Assembly: GCA_947570615.1 (NCBI GenBank)
Contig: CANOVJ010000011.1
Span: 1-64,000 of the forward strand
Reading direction: 5' to 3'
DNA length: 64,000 nt
From: an uncultured Lachnospiraceae bacterium
GTDB lineage: Bacteria > Bacillota > Clostridia > Lachnospirales > Lachnospiraceae
Positions 23,889 to 31,625 of the stretch are shown here, in pieces. The position numbers and the translations under genes are program-made. The stretch's first letter is position 1. Each line of letters opens with the position of its first letter. The notes under the pieces are model-generated. The model was not told where the DNA came from, did no database searches, and was given only the letters and a program-made list of their open reading frames with translations.

Positions 23889-24401
23889 TCAAATTAATAT
23901 GTATTTTGAAACTTCTACTGCTGCCCTGTATGCCAGCGCATATTTGTTGTCACCGTGAGTCTCCTGCACCTTCTCAAGGAATCTATCAGCTTTTCCAATG
24001 AAGCACCCACACCTTACTGTAATTTCATTATCCTTATCTCTAAAAAATGTAGTAAAGCCATTGCGGCTACCTATCGGCCCAATTACCAGTAAATGACTCA
24101 CCTGTGAGATCTCGGCATTACCGCAGACCCCGGCATCGCCATAGATCCTGGCATCATCGCAGACCTTGGCATTGCCGAAGACCTCGGCATTGTCGCAGAC
24201 CTTGGCATTGCCGAAGACCTCGGCATTGTCGCAGACCCAAGCTCTACCTTCCTGAGAGAGATTTTCTTCCTGCTCTATCCATCCACCCAAGTCTCCTACA
24301 TTAACCAGGCCAAATTTTACAGTTGCTCTTATCCTTCTGACAGTGATATCACCATAGAGACCTGCTTTTTTCGTTTCTCCTGTAAATTCATATTTTTTCA
24401 T
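23889..24401 (-). CDS. Left-handed beta-helix repeat protein
   Basis: 170 residues. Residues about 40-105 are repeats of the type xxNAxVxG/C (DNAEVFGNAKVCDNAEVFGN, DARIYGDAGVCGNAEI), which predict a short left-handed beta-helix like those in hexapeptide-repeat proteins. N- and C-terminal caps (GGWIEQEENLSQEGRAWVCD; GNRNG-like FTTFFRDKDNEITVRCGCF) complete the fold. Similar proteins are widespread in phage early regions, function unknown. Start and stop both lie in linker repeats. Two of the repeats are identical at DNA level (24159-24230). Confidence 0.75.
   Translation of the reverse strand: MKKYEFTGETKKAGLYGDITVRRIRATVKFGLVNVGDLGGWIEQEENLSQEGRAWVCDNAEVFGNAKVCDNAEVFGNAKVCDDARIYGDAGVCGNAEISQVSHLLVIGPIGSRNGFTTFFRDKDNEITVRCGCFIGKADRFLEKVQETHGDNKYALAYRAAVEVSKYILI
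24159..24230. repeat. Two perfect 36-bp tandem repeats in the beta-helix gene
   Basis: Units 24159-24194 and 24195-24230 are identical, with an 8-base partial third copy; each contains two related 18-bp halves. They encode one 12-residue turn pair and keep the frame, so slippage would lengthen or shorten the beta-helix. Confidence 0.9.
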
Positions 24402-24413
24402 ATCCTGCCTCCG

Positions 24414-24614
24414 CTAAAGTTTAATCCCATTGTTAAATACAGTAATTGCTATCGCTGTATTAAGTGATGCTAAACACTCATCACAAAGCATAATGGTATT
24501 CCATCCCTGGCCCACCGTGGATGCTTTTATCTCCCATATATCAATGTTTTTATTCTGTTGTTTTCCACAGTCATTACAAACGCCGTGTCTTCTACATTTC
24601 TGAATTTTTACCAC
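24414..24614 (-). CDS. Small cysteine-containing phage protein
   Basis: 66 residues (MVKIQKCRRHGVCNDCGKQQ) with CRRHGVCNDC near the N-terminus and LCDECLASLN in the middle, arranged like a zinc-binding treble-clef or ribbon. It starts at GTG six bases after the GGAGG of a linker repeat and stops in the next linker. Function unknown. Confidence 0.65.
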   Translation of the reverse strand: MVKIQKCRRHGVCNDCGKQQNKNIDIWEIKASTVGQGWNTIMLCDECLASLNTAIAITVFNNGIKL

Positions 24615-24633
24615 CCTACACCTCCGCTAAAGT

Positions 24634-24906
24634 TTAAAACTCGTCAATAGATTCCTTGATATCCTTGTAATAATTAATTTCATCATCACAATGGTTTATG
24701 ATGATTTCCACCATCTCTTTTTTAGCATCTTCTTCTGTTTCCGCCAAAAGAACATCTACCATGCCATCAATAACATATCCCCAGCCCATTTCTTCGCCAA
24801 AGTATACAACACTTCCGACATTGCACATTTCCAAATACATAATATCAATTTGGCGCTGCCAGTCCTCTTGCTGGGGTTCTACTTCTATCCACTCTATCTT
24901 ATTCAC
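24634..24906 (-). CDS. Acidic small phage protein
   Basis: 90 residues, rich in Glu and Asp (MNKIEWIEVEPQQEDWQRQI ... DDEINYYKDIKESIDEF), with no cysteine cluster or membrane segment. The high acidity recalls DNA-mimic inhibitors, but that is only a composition-based idea. It starts at GTG after a linker GGAGG and stops in the next linker. Confidence 0.6.
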   Translation of the reverse strand: MNKIEWIEVEPQQEDWQRQIDIMYLEMCNVGSVVYFGEEMGWGYVIDGMVDVLLAETEEDAKKEMVEIIINHCDDEINYYKDIKESIDEF

Positions 24907-24918
24907 TTTCCACCTCCG

Positions 24919-25122
24919 CTAAAGTTTAAAAGCCCTTCCCATTTCCGTTTTGGGAAACAGGCACCACCAGTTTTTCCCTTTGGGGCTATTCGGCTGCCTC
25001 ACAAGTAATTTCCCGGTTAATTCGGCATGGCCGAATTCGTCGCCATCTAGAGCCTTATACTTTTCTCCCTTAGCAAGAGAAAACTCTGGCCCTTTTATTG
25101 TTTTCAGCATAGTCACTTTCAC
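24919..25122 (-). CDS. Hypothetical small phage protein
   Basis: 67 residues (MKVTMLKTIKGPEFSLAKGE), beta-rich, ending NWWCLFPKTEMGRAFKL. The composition suggests a compact beta-barrel, possibly SH3-like. GTG start following a linker repeat and stop within the next one. No family recognised. Confidence 0.6.
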   Translation of the reverse strand: MKVTMLKTIKGPEFSLAKGEKYKALDGDEFGHAELTGKLLVRQPNSPKGKNWWCLFPKTEMGRAFKL

Positions 25123-25141
25123 GATCCACCTCCGCTAAAGT

Positions 25142-25423
25142 TTAATCTGCTTCGTCGTGAATATATATTCCAAGCTGATCTCCCAACCAGTCCAATCCGG
25201 CACGAGTCAGCCAGTATGTATATCCACCATGCTGATTCTTTTCTTTGTCCCGGTCAGCATATCCGGCATCTTTCATTGTTTCCCAGTCCTCGTAATTCTT
25301 ACCAGTTGCAAAAAAATTACGATACGGACGATAAAACTTCTTTCCATGTCGGATATACGGTTTCTTTCTGTCAAGCCCTATACAATGCTTTGCCAGCTCT
25401 ATGTAATGATTTATATTCTCCAT
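25142..25423 (-). CDS. Hypothetical phage protein, HTH-like end
   Basis: 93 residues (MENINHYIELAKHCIGLDRK). Aromatic- and Lys-rich N-terminus (KKPYIRHGKKFYRPYRNFFA) and a C-terminal segment YWLTRAGLDWLGDQLGI resembling the second half of a winged-helix domain. Similar proteins are scattered in phage early regions. Flanked on both sides by the linker repeat; ATG start four bases after GGTATAG. Confidence 0.65.
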   Translation of the reverse strand: MENINHYIELAKHCIGLDRKKPYIRHGKKFYRPYRNFFATGKNYEDWETMKDAGYADRDKEKNQHGGYTYWLTRAGLDWLGDQLGIYIHDEAD

Positions 25424-25445
25424 CTATACCTCCGCTAAAGTTTAA

Positions 25446-25754
25446 TCATGGTTTATACCATACCCTCATTTGCTTGTATCCCAGTTTCTCTAAATATTCG
25501 GGTTCAATCAAAATATCATCGTATCCGCGAAATTCCTCCCACGTCATACCATCATGGTACATAGGGAAATGATAGCCTTTCTCTTTCACCTCGTTTTTAG
25601 AGTAAATCTCACAATTATCTATATCACTCGTATATCCACCGAACGACCTTTCCTGTCCATCCTGTGTTCTGCTACCCCAAAATAATAAGGTTCCGCGGAA
25701 CATTCCAGAATGTTCATTGCAGACAATTACATATTTTCTTTCATTCACCGCCAT
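25446..25754 (-). CDS. Hypothetical phage protein, 102 residues
   Basis: Soluble protein (MAVNERKYVIVCNEHSGMFR) with strong beta-strand character in the first half and an acidic C-terminal half (DDILIEPEYLEKLGYKQMRV). It begins at the ATG after a linker repeat (25755-25773) and ends in another (25428-25445). No family recognised; one of the cassette-like set. Confidence 0.65.
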   Translation of the reverse strand: MAVNERKYVIVCNEHSGMFRGTLLFWGSRTQDGQERSFGGYTSDIDNCEIYSKNEVKEKGYHFPMYHDGMTWEEFRGYDDILIEPEYLEKLGYKQMRVWYKP

Positions 25755-25784
25755 CACCTCCGCTAAAGTTTAACTGCTTTCATT

Positions 25785-25964
25785 TCACTCTATCCTCACA
25801 TTTTCCAATGCCCTGGTTAAAAGCAGATCCACCAGGTATTCTCTGCTCATTCCTGTCTCGATACAGATTTCATCGATTTTCTCATATGTTTCAGGTTTCA
25901 CGACTACTGCCGCTCTGCGCTTTTTCGGCTTCTGCTCAACCCGTTTTAATATAATCTCATCCAT
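25785..25964 (-). CDS. Small ribbon-helix-helix-like protein
   Basis: 59 residues: basic N-terminus (MDEIILKRVEQKPKKRRAAV) then VVVKPETYEKIDEICIETGM and SREYLVDLLLTRALENVRI. The strand-helix-helix order with a conserved SxxYLVxxLLxxAL helix looks like an RHH (Arc/CopG) DNA-binding protein, possibly an early regulator. It lies upstream of the first linker repeat, with AAGGAAAGG as its probable ribosome-binding site. Confidence 0.6.
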   Translation of the reverse strand: MDEIILKRVEQKPKKRRAAVVVKPETYEKIDEICIETGMSREYLVDLLLTRALENVRIE

Positions 25965-26014
25965 AAATTTTACTGCCTTTCCTTACTGCGTATCTGCTGA
26001 TCTGTACAGACTGT

Positions 26015-26713
26015 TTACTGGATCCATGCCTCCTGCGGCATATTATCCAAAAGCCGGTCAAGGCTTTCCAGTGCAGGCTTTCGCCCATAAGTCCGCTTAA
26101 ATCCCTCCGTTTCCTCATTGGCCTTTTCGTATACTTCTTCGATCTGCCTGACCATCTGCAGATACCCTGTGTTCTGATCCCTCAGGATATCCAGGGCGGC
26201 CTTAATGCAGTCATATCTGTACTGCAGAGCAATATACGCCTGATAGACTCCAAAGCAGAACTGCGCCGCCTCGATGAGCTGGTCCTTCGTGAGAGCCTTC
26301 ATCTTCTTTACAGCTTCCTCGTTTGCACACCTGCTCTCAAAACTGTTTAATCCATAATAATCATGCTCGTATGTATCATACCCCAGCATTTCTCCACCTT
26401 TATCAACAGCGGCAAAAAACAGATCAAAGTATTCCGGAACATATTCATTTTCCAGGTCCTCTCTCATCTGTTCGCATTCAGCGACCAGGTCGGAAAACAT
26501 CATTCTGAACTCATGGGCATCGTCCTCATCTCCGTCCAGTGCATTGATAAGCGTATCCTCATCACTGTCCACATAATACTGCACGTTGTAACATTCTTCA
26601 GCGATGTCCCACAATGCCACGTTTATGGCATCCAGATTCAGATCCTTTGCGATCGGCTTTTTATATCTCAGGTTCCTTGCCTTTATACGCCTTGTTTCTT
26701 CTGCTTTTACCAT
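26015..26713 (-). CDS. Hypothetical phage protein, acidic helical
   Basis: About 232 residues (MVKAEETRRIKARNLRYKKP) with a basic N-terminus and long acidic helices (DSDEDTLINALDGDEDDAHE). Proteins of this kind lie beside SNF2 helicases in clostridial phage replication regions; no activity is known. The ATG at 26713 is preferred because the longer frame extends into the preceding coding sequence. It overlaps the upstream gene by 7 bases. Confidence 0.65.
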   Translation of the reverse strand: MVKAEETRRIKARNLRYKKPIAKDLNLDAINVALWDIAEECYNVQYYVDSDEDTLINALDGDEDDAHEFRMMFSDLVAECEQMREDLENEYVPEYFDLFFAAVDKGGEMLGYDTYEHDYYGLNSFESRCANEEAVKKMKALTKDQLIEAAQFCFGVYQAYIALQYRYDCIKAALDILRDQNTGYLQMVRQIEEVYEKANEETEGFKRTYGRKPALESLDRLLDNMPQEAWIQ

Positions 26714-27153
26714 AGTTCCCTCTCTTTTTCCTCCTCTGACAGGAGCCAATCTTCACGGGATATTCCCTGCGCCTTTGCCTTCTCCCAGCGTTCATTTTTT
26801 TGCTGTTCCAGCAGAGCCCTGCGCTCCAGATCAGAAATCTCCGTGTTCTGGATTTTAATCAGATTTTCCAGTATCCGGAGTACCCTCTCGCTTTGGGTTA
26901 ACCGGCCCTTCTGTCCCGCCTGCGCCTGCTTATCTCTGAGTCTGTCGATATATCTGTCTGCCTGAGAAGCACTGATCCGGTCAGCTTCGATAAATTCATC
27001 TATTTCAGCGGCCGTATAGCACTTTTCCCCCTGGATAGTGATATAAACATCGTTAACTTTCGCCCTTTCCTTATCCGCTCTCTGCCTGTATTTCTCCTCA
27101 AGTTTGGATAGTTCACTTCTTACTGTTTCCAGCGCTTTTAATTCTTCCTGCAT
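26707..27153 (-). CDS. Coiled-coil phage protein
   Basis: 148 residues, Glu/Lys/Arg-rich and predicted to be almost entirely helical (MQEELKALETVRSELSKLEE; ILENLIKIQNTEISDLERRA). It is the gene immediately after the SNF2 helicase, separated by three bases, and may be an accessory to it. No family recognised. Confidence 0.65.
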   Translation of the reverse strand: MQEELKALETVRSELSKLEEKYRQRADKERAKVNDVYITIQGEKCYTAAEIDEFIEADRISASQADRYIDRLRDKQAQAGQKGRLTQSERVLRILENLIKIQNTEISDLERRALLEQQKNERWEKAKAQGISREDWLLSEEEKERELW

Positions 27154-27156
27154 GCC

Positions 27157-28581
27157 TTAACCCCTCTCTTTCCCATCCTGCTGAAAATATTTCTCCACTC
27201 TGGCCTTAAGCGCCTCCAGAAGCGCCGCCTGACAGTCTCCTTTTCTCCGCAGAGCCGCCATCACGTCCTCATCCACGGTGCCCGCGGCCAGAAGATGGTG
27301 GATATACACTGTATGCTTCTGACCCTGCCGGTGCAGCCTCGCATTTGCCTGCTGATACAGCTCCAGGTTCCAGTTCAGGCCAAACCAGATCACGTCGCTG
27401 CCTCCCTCCTGCAGGTTCAGGCCATATGCCACGCTGGCCGGATGCGCAAGCAGGATGTCAGTCTGTCCCGCATTCCAGTCCGCGATGTCCGCGGCCCCTC
27501 TCAGCTCGCGCACGGTCAGCCCTGTCTTCGCCAGCACCCTGTGCAGCCGGTCAAGGTCATGCTGGAAGTTATAAAAGACAAGCGCATGTTTCCCGTTCAG
27601 TTCCTCCACAAGTTCCATGAATCCCTCCAGCTTGTTGTCGTGGATCTCCACCACTTTCCGGCTCCCGGCTGCCCCGCCATCTGCCGTGGCCTCCGTCGTA
27701 TGATAGACCGCCCCGTTCGCCAGCTGCAGGAGCTTTCCCGACAGCACGGCAGCGCTCCCCGCGTCTAATATCCCGTCAGGCAGTTCCAGGATCCTCTCAC
27801 GCTCCATTTCGTCATAGGCCTTCCGTGCTTTCGGATCCAGCCGGATGTATCTGACATTGTCGATTCTGTCCGGCAGCGTCAGGTAGTCTTTTGCGGACAG
27901 GCTGATACAGATATCCCGGATGAGCTCCTGTACCGCCTCATCCGCTCCCGGCCGCGGCTCATAGGAGAAGACCGTAGTCGCATTCCGCGAAGCAGGGACG
28001 AAATAATTATTCCGGTATTCCGTCAGGGTCCGCCCCAGCCTCCGCCCTCCGTCAAGCAGGTACAGCTGCGCCCACAGGTCGGTCAGTCCGTTCGGGGACG
28101 GCGTGCCTGTCAGTTCTATTAGGCGGCGGATATGCCGGCGGATATTTTTCAAAGCCCTGAACCGTTTCGCCTGGTGGCTTTTAAAGCTGCTCGATTCGTC
28201 GATAACCACCATGTCAAAGGGCCAGTCATTCCGGTAATGATCCACGAGCCAGGGGACATTTTCCCGGTTGATCACGAAGATATTCCCCGGGCTGTTCAGC
28301 GCCCGGATCCGCTTATCCTTCGCGCCAAGTACCGGCTGTATCTTAAGCAGCCGCAGATGATCCCATTTATCCTGTTCCCTCGTCCAGGTGTCTTCGGCTA
28401 CCTTTTTCGGCGCGATCACCAGGCACCGGCCGACAAGAAACCGGTTGAAGATCAGATCGCACACTGCCGTCAGTGTTATGACCGTTTTTCCCAGCCCCAT
28501 ATCCAGAAACAGGGCCAGGGCCTCTTCCTGGATGATGCGGGTAATGCAGTACCGCTGGTAATCATGCGGAATGAACTTCAC
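27157..28581 (-). CDS. SNF2-family DEAD/DEAH-box helicase
   Basis: 474 residues. Motif I LFLDMGLGKTVIT (residues about 21-33), motif II VIDESS (about 126), and C-terminal motifs ALVFYNFQHDLDR (about 329) and QQANARLHRQGQKH (about 412), the SNF2 motif VI. ATP-driven DNA translocase, probably in phage replication or recombination. Starts at GTG overlapping the stop of the VRR-NUC gene (GTGA), the usual partner in clostridial phages. Confidence 0.92.
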   Translation of the reverse strand: MKFIPHDYQRYCITRIIQEEALALFLDMGLGKTVITLTAVCDLIFNRFLVGRCLVIAPKKVAEDTWTREQDKWDHLRLLKIQPVLGAKDKRIRALNSPGNIFVINRENVPWLVDHYRNDWPFDMVVIDESSSFKSHQAKRFRALKNIRRHIRRLIELTGTPSPNGLTDLWAQLYLLDGGRRLGRTLTEYRNNYFVPASRNATTVFSYEPRPGADEAVQELIRDICISLSAKDYLTLPDRIDNVRYIRLDPKARKAYDEMERERILELPDGILDAGSAAVLSGKLLQLANGAVYHTTEATADGGAAGSRKVVEIHDNKLEGFMELVEELNGKHALVFYNFQHDLDRLHRVLAKTGLTVRELRGAADIADWNAGQTDILLAHPASVAYGLNLQEGGSDVIWFGLNWNLELYQQANARLHRQGQKHTVYIHHLLAAGTVDEDVMAALRRKGDCQAALLEALKARVEKYFQQDGKERG

Positions 28582-28940
28582 AGTACCACCCCTTTCTGCC
28601 CGGCGGAACGCCGGTTTATCGTTTCTGCGGACAACGGATCATGTGCATGCGTCACGGGCGTCTGCTTTTTCAGTTCGTCTATGGCCGCTTCCGCGCTTTC
28701 TGCGCTGTCCACCACGGCGGTATAGCACCCGAGCCCTGACAGTTCCTCCTGCCTGAACCGCTGCAGCTTCCCCGGCGTCTCCCCCGGCCTCTTCAGCTCG
28801 ATAAAACCGATCCTGCCGCCGGGAAGCACCACAATCCTGTCCGGCATGCCCGCATTCCCCGGAGACACAAACTTATACGCCCTGCCGCCCATGCGTTCTA
28901 CGATCCTGCGGAATCTCCTCTCCAGTTCACTTTCCCTCAT
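28578..28940 (-). CDS. VRR-NUC domain nuclease
   Basis: About 120 residues. GNAGMPDRIVVLPGGRIGFI then ELKRPGETPGKLQRFRQEEL contains the PD..E-x-K nuclease motif (D in MPDR, E and K in IELK) of the VRR-NUC family, structure-specific DNA nucleases often adjacent to phage SNF2 helicases. The ATG at 28940 has a strong AGGAGGAG site; a start six codons earlier lacks one. Acts with the helicase in DNA processing (inference). Confidence 0.88.
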   Translation of the reverse strand: MRESELERRFRRIVERMGGRAYKFVSPGNAGMPDRIVVLPGGRIGFIELKRPGETPGKLQRFRQEELSGLGCYTAVVDSAESAEAAIDELKKQTPVTHAHDPLSAETINRRSAGQKGVVL

Positions 28941-28958
28941 GCTCTCCTCCTGTTCCAA

Positions 28959-29186
28959 AACATTCTCCGTTTTTCCCCTTTATATACCCGTATATAAGGG
29001 TACAGGGGTATATATATACCTTATTTCCCCTGTATTTTTATTTCATATATAAAAATGTTTACATGTTCACATATGCCCTTCTGCCCGGTGTTTATCAGCT
29101 TTCCGGAGTTAACATCAGAATGTTGCCCGCTGTCTACATGTTTACAGCCCCTCTGTAAACATTTTCTCCAAAACAGAATGTTTACA
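28959..29186. other. Intergenic region with ATGTTTACA repeats; candidate replication origin
   Basis: ATGTTTACA occurs at 29055-29063, 29138-29146 and 29178-29186, and inverted at 29154-29162. The middle pair also forms a perfect 10-bp hairpin. Farther left is very AT-rich DNA with TATATACCC/GGGTATATA symmetry (28981-29019). It follows the primase/helicase gene directly. Iterons next to replication genes suggest an origin, but a terminator and operator are alternatives. Confidence 0.4.
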
Positions 29187-31614
29187 GATCGGATGTTGCC
29201 CTTACAAATCCTCTCTGAGATCCGTATTCGCCGCCAAACCTGACCGCGCCCCTCTGTCGGTCCCACCCGGGCAGCCTCTCCAGAATACTGTTGATCTCCT
29301 TCGAGTCTGACTTCTTCATCCGGGTGTATCCCGGCATCCTGAAGCACTCGTTCCAGATCTCCCATGCGCAGATCCGGTCCCTGTACATCAGCTGGCTCTC
29401 ATCAGCCTGTTTCTGATCAAAGCCGGAGTCGAGCCAGCTCCGCCGCCCGTGCAGATCCCTCCTGTACCAGTCCCTTGGTACTTTTTTCTCCAGGAACTCC
29501 ACGATCGCCCCCTCAGAATAAGACGCCTCCCTGTGCTCCTCCTGCGCATGCTCAGCCATTTTCTCCGCGCCCTCTGAAAGTATTAACGGTTCTCCCAGCC
29601 GGTACAGCGCCACGGCCTCCGCCCATATCTGCGGCACCTCTGCAGGCAGATCACGCCAGATATTTTTCCGGTGCCTCTCCCCTGTCAGGTCTACCGGCCA
29701 GAACCGTCTGTTGCCCGTATAATCTTTCAGGAATTCTGTTTCGTTCGTCGTACCCACGATGATGCACTGCCGCAGGTATTTCTCTGTCCTCCTGCCATAC
29801 GCCGCACGGTACACATCCTCGCATTTACTCAGAAACTGCTTGACCGTGTTCATCTCTGACTTCGTCATGCCCGTCAGCTCCCCGGCTTCTATAATCCAGT
29901 AGCCCTGCAGGAGCTCCGCCGCGTCCTTCCCTTCAAAGGTACAGAGGGAATCGGAATACCAGCCCATCCCCAGATATCGGAAGAAGGTGCTCTTACCAAT
30001 GCCCTGCCGTCCCGCAAGGATCAGCATGGTGTCAAACTTGACGCCCGGATGGAAAATCCTTGCCACGGCGCCCACAAGTGTCTTTCTGATGGCTTCCCGG
30101 GCGTAGATACTGTCCTCCGCGCCGAAATAATCAATCAGCAGGGTGTCGATCCGCGCCACACCGTCCCAGACCTGCCCTGTCAGATAATCCCGCAGCTTAT
30201 GTACTCTGTGGTTCAACGCGTATACTGCGAACCCGTCCAGTATCTTTTCCTTTCCGGTAATCTTATACACAGACTCCATGTAGCCCCGCAGTCCGGAATC
30301 ATCTGCATCCTTCCACTGCCTCACGCCGCAGGCCTGCCCGGCCGGCTCCCAGGGAAGCGGCGATATGGCCGCAGGCCTGCCCGACATCTCGTCGTGATAT
30401 ACGCGCCCCTTCAGCCCCGGGTCATTCTCCAGGACAATCTGCACGTTCTGGATCGTGTTAAGCGGTTCCCCGGTTTTGGGATGTACCTGCAGCTTTATCA
30501 CCCAGCCGGCATCCGTCTGTTCCTGTCCGGGCGACATACCGGAGAAACTCTGTACCGCCGCTTCATACCGTTCCTTTGCCATCAGCTCTGCCACTGCAGG
30601 CAGGCCGGAGGCAAACTCACACATCTTTTTGAAAGACGGCAGGTTGGCCGCCGGTGTGTCCGGCTTCGCGTCGTTATCCTCGTCCCTGAACAGGTGCAGG
30701 CGCACCATATCAAAGGCGTTTACCAGCCTGCCGGAACACGGATCCGTCGCATGATGGCTGTAAAGGAACTTCCCATCCTCATACAGGACCGCTCCGCCTA
30801 CCGTACTGCCCTCCGTATATGTAAATCTGCCGGGATCAGCGCACGGTTCATAAGTCCCCGGAATAAACTGTTCCATGGCATACTCTATGGAAAAGTTCCT
30901 GCAGAACGCCCCGACGATGCCTTTCTTATCCAGCGGGTCTCCCTGCTTCTTTGCCGACCTGTCCCGGATCCGCGCCGCACCCGGCACCTCCGGCCATTCT
31001 GATACATCCCTCCAGTCCCGGTAGCTGTTCAGCATTCCCGTTTTTGACAGGAACGGCTTATCTTCATACAGGAACACGTACTGGCTGTCCCTGCTGCAGC
31101 CGGGCCAGTACATCAGCCTGACCGGCTCAAAGGTAGTCGGGTCGAAAATATTCATCCCGATAAAACCGGCTGCCCTGCGGGCGATCGGTTCGTATTCATC
31201 CGCAGAACAGGGCTCATCCAGTGGCAGTATGATGCGCAGCCGCGGCGCCGCCCCTTCATGCTTCCTCGTGGAATACACGGCATAGGCGCATCCCAGCGCC
31301 GACACAGTGTTCAGCACCTTCTGTGTGCCGCCCGGCTCAATCGTATCCGCATCCAGCGTAACCAGATACCTGTCCCCGGCGTTCTCATTCTTCCGGCGCT
31401 GTCCCTTCAGCGTCCCGCCTACAAAGCCGCCGATGTCTTTCAATGTATCCTGCTCCGGCCTTGATAATGCCTTATATTCCTCAAAGCTTTCCTGCGTCCT
31501 GACAGGCTGTGACAGCCTCTGCAGGAACTCCGACCAGTACAGTTCCTGCCCGATCCACTGCGTGGACTTTCTGCTCATCCCTGTGGTAATCTTAATGATC
31601 CGGTCATTCTGCAT
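29182..31614 (-). CDS. VapE-type primase/helicase
   Basis: 810 residues. The N-terminal half (about 70-200) resembles the primase-like part of phage replication proteins (DADTIEPGGTQKVLNTVSAL, LRIILPLDEPCSADEYEPIA, VRLMYWPG). The C-terminal half (about 490-740) is the virulence-associated E helicase domain with Walker A GRQGIGKST (about 535) and Walker B-like GYWIIEAGEL (about 570), then TNETEFLKDYTGNRRFWPVD, a family hallmark. It would prime and unwind phage DNA together with the polymerase encoded next. The ATG follows GGAGG. Confidence 0.9.
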   Translation of the reverse strand: MQNDRIIKITTGMSRKSTQWIGQELYWSEFLQRLSQPVRTQESFEEYKALSRPEQDTLKDIGGFVGGTLKGQRRKNENAGDRYLVTLDADTIEPGGTQKVLNTVSALGCAYAVYSTRKHEGAAPRLRIILPLDEPCSADEYEPIARRAAGFIGMNIFDPTTFEPVRLMYWPGCSRDSQYVFLYEDKPFLSKTGMLNSYRDWRDVSEWPEVPGAARIRDRSAKKQGDPLDKKGIVGAFCRNFSIEYAMEQFIPGTYEPCADPGRFTYTEGSTVGGAVLYEDGKFLYSHHATDPCSGRLVNAFDMVRLHLFRDEDNDAKPDTPAANLPSFKKMCEFASGLPAVAELMAKERYEAAVQSFSGMSPGQEQTDAGWVIKLQVHPKTGEPLNTIQNVQIVLENDPGLKGRVYHDEMSGRPAAISPLPWEPAGQACGVRQWKDADDSGLRGYMESVYKITGKEKILDGFAVYALNHRVHKLRDYLTGQVWDGVARIDTLLIDYFGAEDSIYAREAIRKTLVGAVARIFHPGVKFDTMLILAGRQGIGKSTFFRYLGMGWYSDSLCTFEGKDAAELLQGYWIIEAGELTGMTKSEMNTVKQFLSKCEDVYRAAYGRRTEKYLRQCIIVGTTNETEFLKDYTGNRRFWPVDLTGERHRKNIWRDLPAEVPQIWAEAVALYRLGEPLILSEGAEKMAEHAQEEHREASYSEGAIVEFLEKKVPRDWYRRDLHGRRSWLDSGFDQKQADESQLMYRDRICAWEIWNECFRMPGYTRMKKSDSKEINSILERLPGWDRQRGAVRFGGEYGSQRGFVRATSDL

Positions 31615-31625
31615 CAGCCCGCCTC

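Larger units (their letters stand above)
23394..25773 (-). repeat. Repeated intergenic linker (8 copies) between small early genes
   Basis: On the minus strand the linker TTAAACTTTAGCGGAGGTG, or a trimmed form, recurs at the gene boundaries near 23870-23889, 24407-24425, 24619-24636, 24911-24929, 25127-25145, 25428-25445 and 25755-25773. An interrupted copy (GACC inserted) lies at 23394-23415. In most copies TTAA carries the stop codon of one gene, and GGAGG is the ribosome-binding site of the next, 5-9 bases before an ATG or GTG. The genes between the linkers are unrelated to one another. Confidence 0.9.

Noticed and set aside
24100-24245. Regular repeats that look like a small CRISPR array
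   Set aside because: The units are directly tandem without spacers and encode in-frame beta-helix turns; no cas genes are present.
29021-29365. 114-codon minus frame over the primase end and repeat region
   Set aside because: It overlaps the primase gene in another frame and is Arg/Gly-rich without coding features; the repeats are better read as sites.
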